A stretch of DNA of 64,000 bases from Brachionus rotundiformis (taxonomy: Eukaryota; Rotifera; Eurotatoria; Ploima; Brachionidae). Each line of letters starts with the position of its first letter. Position 1 is the stretch's first letter. Shown here one piece after another: positions 57,642 to 64,000 of the stretch. The DNA lies in the NCBI GenBank assembly GCA_016802295.1, contig JAESIW010000207.1, positions 265,978 through 329,977 of the forward strand, written 5' to 3'. The translations under genes and the position numbers were made by a program. The notes beneath the pieces were generated by a model. It was not told the DNA's origin, made no database searches, and worked only from the letters and a program-made list of their open reading frames with translations.

Positions 57642-59556
57642 TTAAAATCTCACCAAATCTTTATTTAGATTTTTCAAAACATCATAATTTATTTTACTGG
57701 ACAATTTTTTCTCCTGGAGCATTCGCTCAATGGCCTCTTGCGGATTGGCAACAGGCGCATTATTTTTAGGCTTCCGAACCCTTGTCTTTTTCGGCTTGAA
57801 TACCTGACCAGGCAAATTTTTGCTCATCTCCTCTTTCTCCTTCCTCTTCAGCTCTTCTTTTTCTTTCTGCTCCTTAAGCCAGTCTTTGTTGGCCCTCAAC
57901 CACAACTTGGCCTTCGTCTTTATCTCTACTTTTGACAAAATCATCTAACAACTCAACTAATTAATCAGGCTATCTATTTAAATAACTCCCTACCGAATCA
58001 ATCTCCATATCATCTATTCCCGTTAGGTCCAGCTCATCTGATTTAGCCTCATTTTTATCTGTATTTACAGTTTGCTGGCTATGCCCACCATCTTCGGACA
58101 TTTGGGGACCGACTGGGCGCCTTTTTTTCAAAAATTTCTTTACCCTAAGCCTCTTCCTTCTCTTGCGCAAGCTTTCTACATCGAGCTCATCAGTGTCCGA
58201 GTTGAACTCGTCCTGTTCCAAGTCACTTATCTCACTAACCACTTCGTCCAACTCATCACTGTCATAATTCTCCAAATCGTCACTATCCACTTCGCTCACA
58301 TTACCAGCATTGATCAGCTCAATATTGGACAGACTGGGCCTCAGATTATTCCACTTGTTTTCGTCAAAGTTTTGATTTTGACTCTCATTGCTGACTATGG
58401 ACTTGATGATGTTTATTTGGTCATCGGACAAAAATTCAGCCGCCTCCATGATCTCTGACTCAATGTTGGTCAAGTCTTTATTTGGTCCGAGTATTTGGTC
58501 CTCAAAAGAGGTCAATTTGGCATATTTGGCCAGAATGCCGCGTGGTTTATGAAGCTCACTTAGCGCGGCCTCGATATTCTCCTGCAGCTGAACTATCTCT
58601 TTTTCTATCTCTACTATATTGGTCATTTCTTCTATTTGTTTTATTTTGGCAAATTTTCTGGATCTGGTGTAGGCTGGCGGGTCGTGCTCCTCTTCTAGGT
58701 CGATGGTGTGGAACTCATCGACTGTAAGATTGGATGTTGGCGTGTCCTCGAACTCTAGCATGCGTTTTCTCAGCGTTGTCTTGCCAATCTTGACCACTTT
58801 GACAATGTCGTCAAGACTGCGCTCAAAATCGTACATGCGCGCCGAAACCAGGAGCGCCGCGCCGCACAAACCGGACGGTCTGCGTCCTGTGGCCATCCAG
58901 TCGCGATTCATGCGCTGCACAAGCCTCAGAGCGGTCAATGTGACTTCGTGGGTCTTGTCTCCGAAGTCTAGCTTTTGGGCAAATCGAGGTATGAACAGAC
59001 CAGGGTCTATTTCTGGCAATTTGATGCACAGTAGATAGGCAAACTTCATGGCCAGTTTGCCAAGACTGGATATGTAGCAGGCATCGTCGTGAACTATGTC
59101 GCATAGGTCAAGCAACATGTGAGGAGTTCCCTCGGTCCTGCAGACCAAATAGAGGCATGCAGCTATTACTTGGCGAATTTTGCGACCACGTGTTAGCCCT
59201 CGCTGCACGGCTAGCTTGTAGAAGTTGAAGGCAGTGTCGATGCAGCGCTGATTTAGGCGAAGTTGACTGGCCATTTCGTTAATGAGCCTGCGGCCATTCT
59301 GGAGTGTTATTTCTTTGGATTCGCGTAGTGTGTTTTGTAGGCCGTGGATGGAAGTGATGCCGCGAGTGTCGCCTGAGCTCACAAATTGACCGACAACGTT
59401 GCAGCCACCGCCAGCGCCCTCTTCAATCTGCACCTCGGACACTATGATCGATTCTTCAAGCACATTGCCACAATTGGTGCAATATGTGGTGCCTCGAGCC
59501 CTGTCCACTTCTATTTCATTAGAGCCACACTTTTTACATACTTGACTCGATGACAT
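57642..59556 (-). CDS. BRF1: RNA polymerase III transcription factor IIIB subunit BRF1
   Basis: Two exons (57994-59556 and 57642-57944, intron 49 bp) encode 621 residues. The TFIIB-type zinc ribbon is CKKCGSNE...TTYCTNCG (residues 8-30). Two cyclin folds follow (about 90-270), with GLTRGRKIRQVIAACLYLVC and GRRPSGLCGAALLVSARMYD. Then comes an acidic middle and the Brf homology II block across the splice (GIDDMEIDS-MILSKVEIKTKAKLW), which binds TBP. The C-terminus has AIERMLQEKKLSSKINYDVL as in human. BRF1 with TBP and BDP1 recruits pol III to tRNA and 5S genes. The first two thirds of the coding sequence are clearly richer in G and C than all neighbours. Confidence 0.96.
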
Positions 59557-59604
59557 ATCTAAATTTGTATATTTAAAATTAAATTAAAATAGATTAGATA
59601 GATG

Positions 59605-59700
59605 GTTATGCTGGTGTAGCGGCTTGGGCGTTGGAACGAGCAGCGCCTAGGTGCCTGGTTCGATCCTTGCTGCCCATACTTTGCCTTTGGCAGTTTTTTT
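59605..59700 (+). ncRNA. tRNA-like pol III unit (tRNA pseudogene or SINE head)
   Basis: A box TGGTGTAGCGG (59612-59622) and B box GGTTCGATCC (59657-59666) both fit the type-2 pol III consensus with tRNA-like spacing. A run of seven T (59694-59700) would terminate transcription. The sequence does not fold into a full tRNA: acceptor and T stems mismatch. It is therefore a tRNA-derived SINE or pseudogene. It begins about 50 bp upstream of the BRF1 start codon and is transcribed away from it. Confidence 0.5.
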
Positions 59701-60169
59701 ATTTTTCAAGTGCTCAACTATTTTTTTGAATGAACTTATTATCTTATAAATTAGAAAATTTTTAAGAGCTTTGGCCCAAATACTCGGTGAGAGTTGGAAC
59801 AAAAAGTTAAGTACAAAATGATAAGTTTATTTTTAGATATAATCATATAGTATGTAATAATTAGTGTATATTTTGAAATTTTAATCGAACTCATTTAATG
59901 TTTATATGCTAAAACTTTAATTTTTATTATATACTCTAATATTATAAATATTAGAATTTGATTTTTTACTTTACTAAGTTAACTTTTGCTGCTAACTCAA
60001 GGTTAATGAATTCAAATAAAGAATTTGTATTTTTTTTTTATTTTTTACTTTGTTGTGGTTACAGAGGATATGTTGTTCATTATATAGTATAAGATTATGG
60101 GCAAAAAAATTTAATTGAATAAGATAAAAGGGAAATAAAATTTTTTTATTTATTCAAAAAAGGCATGTA

Positions 60170-60668
60170 CCGTAAAACCTTGCAAACTACCCCATGGGGT
60201 TCAAACGAGAAAATGGGGGGGGTTATAATTTAACAGCAATTTATTCTGTAAAATTATTTAAAAAAAAATAAATTAGAAGCCCGGGCTTATATTGAAATTA
60301 TTTATTTAAATTGATGGGGTAATACGGAAAAAAGTTTAATTTTTGACTGGGCTTTTAAAGAAAATTTTGGTACTTTTGAAAAAAAATTAAAAAAAAATAT
60401 TAAAAAAAGAGAAATTATAACTATACAATGTTTTAATATTTTACAAAAACTAAGCCATTTCTGTGTCTGAATTATCTTCATCATCTTCATAGGGTTATAC
60501 TGAAAATCTATTAGTATTATTATAAGAATTTTAATTAATTTTTTAATACAAATACAACCCCAGTGTAATACAGAATTTTTTTTTTAAACCCATGGGGTTA
60601 TATCATNNNNNNNNNNNNNNNNNNNNATTACATACTATAACCCCGAGGTAGTTTGCAAGGTTTTACGG
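60170..60668. mobile_element. pogo/Tc-like element with assembly gap
   Basis: Ends CCGTAAAACCTTGCAAACTA and its exact complement lie next to TA dinucleotides (60168-60169 and 60669-60670), the target duplication of Tc1/mariner/pogo elements. Inverted repeats extend into CCCCATGGGGTT / CCTCGGGGTT. A minus-strand acidic stretch EDDEDNSDTEMA may be the tail of a transposase. The interior contains 20 N. Confidence 0.75.
60607..60626. other. Assembly gap (20 N)
   Basis: Run of 20 N inside the pogo-like element. The true length of the missing sequence is unknown, so the element may be longer than shown. Confidence 0.99.
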
Positions 60669-61246
60669 TATTTTAAATGCTACTAAATTTATTATTATTT
60701 CTTTATTTTTATGATCTGATCTTTTTCACAAAGTAGAGAAAATCTCTTGTAATCTTGATTTAAGTACTCTTACATCAGTTTTGACTTTAAACACTTGGTT
60801 AGTTGGTAAAACTTTTTATTGAAGATTTAGTTCAGCAAGAAGAGATAGTCAGGTAGCAAGTACATAATGGGTCGGGTAAACCAATTTTTTCTTTTGAATT
60901 TTTAATCATGTAGCAAGACTTTTCAACCTAAGTTTCATTTTTGCATCAAATATTTGTTACAAAAATGATTAGTAAATTAGCACACTAATTCAAAAACCAC
61001 TAAATCTAATTATAAATTTTTTTAAAATTAAGTGTAATTTTTTAAGTAGCAGAACACTGAAATTTAGTATCAGCATAAAATGTAAGTCTTGGGTGAAGAT
61101 TAAAATACCATAAAAAAGGATTAAAAAACATTAATAATGTGAACGACGCATAAACTTATATTTATTTATCAAAAAAGATTACAACCACATAAAATGATTC
61201 TAATAAAATGTTACAAACACATAAAATTAATTTAAAAAAAAAACAA

Positions 61247-61310
61247 GTGTTAGTAACATATAAGTTATTCTAAATTTCATTCAAATTAAAATGTACAAAC
61301 ACATAAAAAT
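61247..61310 (+). repeat. 64-bp direct repeat, copy 1
   Basis: Identical to 61910-61973. Contains AACATATAAGTTATTC and ACAAACACATAAAA; the latter also occurs singly nearby. It lies inside the MULE element, left of the SWIM fragment. Confidence 0.9.
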
Positions 61311-61909
61311 AAAATTCTTCAAAATATTTTATTTAATCTTTTTCATACCAATACCAAGCTTTTCGTTTTTTTGATTTAGTTTTGCTAATAAAAGACTTCA
61401 ATACAATACCTGGAAAACTTATTGATTCTACCATACAACATGTTATTAAATGTGTACATACTGCCTTATCTAAAAAGTAAGAACAACTGCAGTCTGTACA
61501 ATCGGGACACATACATTCTCGTTTTATTTGGACACAATATCCTTTCATTTGTACTTTATATAATTATCTTTTTTTTCTATTAAACTAATATTCTCTATTT
61601 CCTTTTTAGCTGCTAATTTTAACGTATATATAGCCTTAGCGCAGTTTATAATAACACAATCTAAAGACTCCCTAGACTCTAGCATAACTACTTTTTCAAA
61701 AATTTCAAATACTGGGAGTAAATTAAATTCGACTTCGGACTTAAGCTTGGTCATAAAAATCCATTCAATTTTTTTTCTCATTTTGCTCAAAATTATATGT
61801 GTTTTAACCCTAACAGATAAAAAAAATGTAATTTTTTATTGACTTAAAAATTTTGTATTGGTAACAGAAAAAAAAAATATGTTCAATTGTTATACAAACA
61901 TAAAAAAAA

Positions 61910-61973
61910 GTGTTAGTAACATATAAGTTATTCTAAATTTCATTCAAATTAAAATGTACAAACACATAAAAAT
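61910..61973 (+). repeat. 64-bp direct repeat, copy 2
   Basis: Identical to 61247-61310, on the other side of the SWIM fragment inside the MULE element. Confidence 0.9.
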
Positions 61974-62090
61974 GAAAATGTATGTGTTGGTTAATCTTTT
62001 TAGAATTTTGATTAGCATTTTTTAATTTATATGTGTTCTATTTTTTGATTGATTCTTTTTATGGAATTTTAATCCTCACTCGTAAGTCTT

Positions 62091-62769
62091 GGGAGTAAAT
62101 CCTGGAAACGTCCGAATGGCGCGTAGCCGTCATCTGAATCCTCTTTTTGAATGTAATAAAGTTAAATCATACTTTGTTTTAAATTATAAAGTTTGTTCAA
62201 AATCAAATTGGCTAGTTAATAAATTATTAAAACAATCTAGTTTAGCTAACTAAGCCTGTACTTTCCTAACTCCTACTTCTTGCCATCCCTCTTTTTAAAA
62301 TAAAAAGCATCTATAAAAAAGTTTTCTTTTCAAAAGTCATTTGAAACCTATCAATCTGATCACGTCCAAACTACAGTTTTGTTGAACTATCAAATATTTA
62401 AACATGTCTACAGATATTTCAAAACAATATTTTTAATTTTCATATTTTACTTAAACCTTTTTTTATTTTTTATTCTGAATTAGTTCGATACAGATAAACA
62501 AATAAGTATTTTGAATAGTCTACCTCAGTTCATGGTTAAATCAAAATCAATTAACAATTAAAAAATCACAGTCAATTCATTGACATATCTAAAGAAGAAT
62601 GATAATCAAAAAATTCAATTTAATTAATTAAGAATAAAAATCTAGCTTTAAAAATTTAACTTTAAATTATAGAATAGTTCATTTCTTTTAATAAAGATAA
62701 AAAATAAAATAATTTTATTTTAAACAACAAAAAAAACACTAAAAACGGTTCTATTGTTTTGGCAGCATT
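62091..62769. other. Intergenic, no gene seen
   Basis: No supported frame. A poly(A) signal for the small minus-strand gene (AATAAA complement) lies near 62715. Confidence 0.4.
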
Positions 62770-62967
62770 TTAGCTTTTTGTCCCTCTGGTTATTTTCAAC
62801 TTAATTAATTGTTTGAGTAGGTCACTTTGTCGTTTGACACCATCCTCATTATCTTCGTAAATAATTTCTGTTTTGACGCGAAATTTTCTCAATTTTAATT
62901 TAAATTGCTCTCTTTGGCGAATTAGAGTCGATTTGACAACTTGTTTTTCTTGAAATTTGCTTGCCAT
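62770..62967 (-). CDS. Small basic helical protein, unknown
   Basis: ATG frame of 65 residues, Lys/Arg/Gln-rich (…LIRQREQFKLKLRKFR…, DLLKQLIKLKITRG), predicted helical, no signal or membrane segment. Composition is less AT-driven than the surroundings and a poly(A) signal follows, so it may be a real small gene or the only exon of one. Family not recognised. Confidence 0.45.
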   Translation of the reverse strand: MASKFQEKQVVKSTLIRQREQFKLKLRKFRVKTEIIYEDNEDGVKRQSDLLKQLIKLKITRGTKS

Positions 62968-63645
62968 TGTGGTAAAAATGTGAAAAAAAAATTTGAAAAA
63001 TTCAGATAAATTTTATTTATTATAATTATTATTAGAAAACAAACTGATAGCTTTTTGCATATAATTAGGTTTAAATTTTAAATTAATTGCGTTGCTTTTC
63101 TACCAACTTATTGAGATTTACAGTCAGTTCTTGTTTGGTTGTCAATTAAATTGAATTATTTTTTGTCCGCATTTATCAAATTATCATTTTTATCATTTGG
63201 CATTTTTATTTGAAAAAATAAATTATTTTTTTCTATATTTTTTTCATTCAAATAAAAATCTATTCGACAAAAAAAATATATATATTAAAATTTTTAAATT
63301 CAAAGCTAAATCAAAAATTATGATTACGGAAAAATTTATTAAAAAGAAACTATAAACAAAAAGACAGTTTTGTTTTGTCTTTTAAAAAATCTAAAATATG
63401 GAATTAAATATAATTTTTTTATATAATACTTAAATATTTAGCTCTAAATTAATTCATCATAATTTAGAACATGATCAATAACTGGTTTTCTTTATATACT
63501 TGAATTTTTTCCTCACCAAAACCAACTCTTTCCATTCTATACTAGAACTAGAGCTTTATCAACTAATTATAGATAAAACTAAAGTCAAATGATTTAAAAT
63601 TAAATTAAAAAAATTTTTTTCTCAAGATAAATCCTCTGAACTACT

Positions 63646-64000
63646 ATGTCTGGTAAAGAAAAATTTCCCGTGTTTCCATCCCGAATGTAAGCTTGTCAAA
63701 AAAAAAATAAAAATGGCTAAAAATTTGCCAAGGGCGCAGTCGATTATGAAGTCGCGTTTGAAGGGTGCTCAGACTGGCAGAAATCTCCTAAAGAAAAAAG
63801 CCGATGCCTTGACTATCAGATTCAGACAAATTTTGAAGCGCATCATTGAGACCAAGACTCTAATGGGAGTGGTAATGAAAGAGGCGGCCTTTTCTCTGGC
63901 AGAGACCAAGTTTGCCATGGGAGACTTTAGCCAGCAGATTCTCCAGAATGTCAATAAAGCCTCGATTAAGGTGAAGGCCAAAAAGGACAATGTGGCTGGT
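63646..64000 (+). CDS. ATP6V1D: V-type proton ATPase subunit D (5' part)
   Basis: Exon 1 is 63646-63686 (MSGKEKFPVFPSR), intron 46 bp, exon 2 from 63733 runs off the window. The start Met-Ala codon is split at the junction. The protein reads AQSIMKSRLKGAQTGRNLLK, then KKADALTIRFRQILKRIIET and KAKKDNVAG, nearly identical to animal subunit D, the central rotor stalk of the V1 sector that couples ATP hydrolysis to proton pumping. About 115 of some 245 residues are present. Confidence 0.97.

Larger units (their letters stand above)
61091..62081 (-). mobile_element. MULE-type element with 9-bp target duplication
   Basis: Terminal inverted repeats GGGTGAAGATTAAAATACCA and GAGTGAGGATTAAAATTCCA are flanked by GTAAGTCTT on both sides (61082-61090 and 62082-62090), a perfect 9-bp direct repeat as Mutator-like elements make. 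Inside, on the minus strand, 61545-61790 and 61333-61548 give the end of a MULE transposase (FNLLPVFEIFEKVV; SWIM finger CSC...LDKAVCTH) with a frame shift at 61545-61548. The catalytic part is missing, so the copy is non-autonomous. Two identical 64-bp repeats flank the coding fragment. Confidence 0.85.

Noticed and set aside
58072..59038. Several plus-strand frames opposite BRF1
   Set aside because: GC-rich coding DNA leaves the opposite strand open; the minus-strand BRF1 product is unambiguous.
59605..59680. A functional tRNA gene
   Set aside because: A and B boxes are good but acceptor, D and T stems do not pair; called tRNA-derived instead.
1..64000. CRISPR array, prophage or bacterial operon
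   Set aside because: No spaced short repeats; spliced animal genes throughout exclude a bacterial source.

Overview
The window is nuclear DNA of a small invertebrate animal. It is very AT-rich. Genes are split by introns of about 45-60 bp with GT...AG borders, lie a few hundred bases to a few kb apart, and are surrounded by decayed transposons. The conserved proteins (IFT122, SPATA22, CFAP36, animal alpha-amylase, EB-type cysteine modules, TRAP-gamma) point to Metazoa. Gene size, intron size, base composition and the cysteine-rich secreted proteins make a monogonont rotifer (Brachionus-like) my best guess. That is inference, not proof.

Layout. 0-10 kb is mostly mobile-element wreckage: two non-LTR reverse transcriptases, one LTR and integrase end of a Ty3/gypsy element cut against what looks like a host exon (3.6 kb), the spliced 3' end of an unknown gene (4.3-4.6 kb) and a hAT transposase remnant. 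10-16.6 kb holds a minus-strand secreted cysteine-rich gene made of three homologous exon units plus a lectin-like tail. Its 3.3-kb intron contains a LINE corpse and palindromic MITEs. 16.9-28.1 kb carries a proline-rich protein, SSR3 copy A, a rearranged MULE, alpha-amylase, UBL4A, an RS-like protein and TBCB. 29-31 kb is another MULE remnant. 31.4-43 kb carries a BBOX1-like dioxygenase, CFAP36, SPATA22, a PAP2 lipid phosphatase and SSR3 copy B, all on the minus strand. 43.5-50.9 kb is a 13-exon IFT122. 51-57.6 kb is mostly transposon debris plus a Thr-rich/Cys-rich secreted-protein exon. 57.6-59.6 kb is BRF1, with a pol III type-2 promoter just upstream. 60-62.1 kb holds a pogo-like element containing a 20-N gap and a MULE-type element with intact 9-bp target duplications. 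The right edge holds a small unknown gene and the start of ATP6V1D.

Functional themes. IFT122 (IFT-A) and CFAP36 are ciliary. UBL4A and SSR3 act in protein delivery to or across the ER. TBCB handles tubulin, BRF1 serves RNA polymerase III, SPATA22 serves meiosis, and amylase, BBOX1 and PLPP are metabolic. There are no operons; neighbours are independent genes.

Main points of interest: (1) the exon-modular cysteine-rich gene with its 236-bp inverted MITE pair; (2) two SSR3 copies whose introns match better than their first coding exon, a gene-conversion signature; (3) a MULE-like element with perfect 9-bp target duplications and internal 64-bp direct repeats; (4) a family of nearly full-length palindromic elements; (5) a pol III promoter next to the gene for a pol III factor. 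Exon borders were placed by eye from frame, splice sites and protein similarity known from memory. No searches were run.
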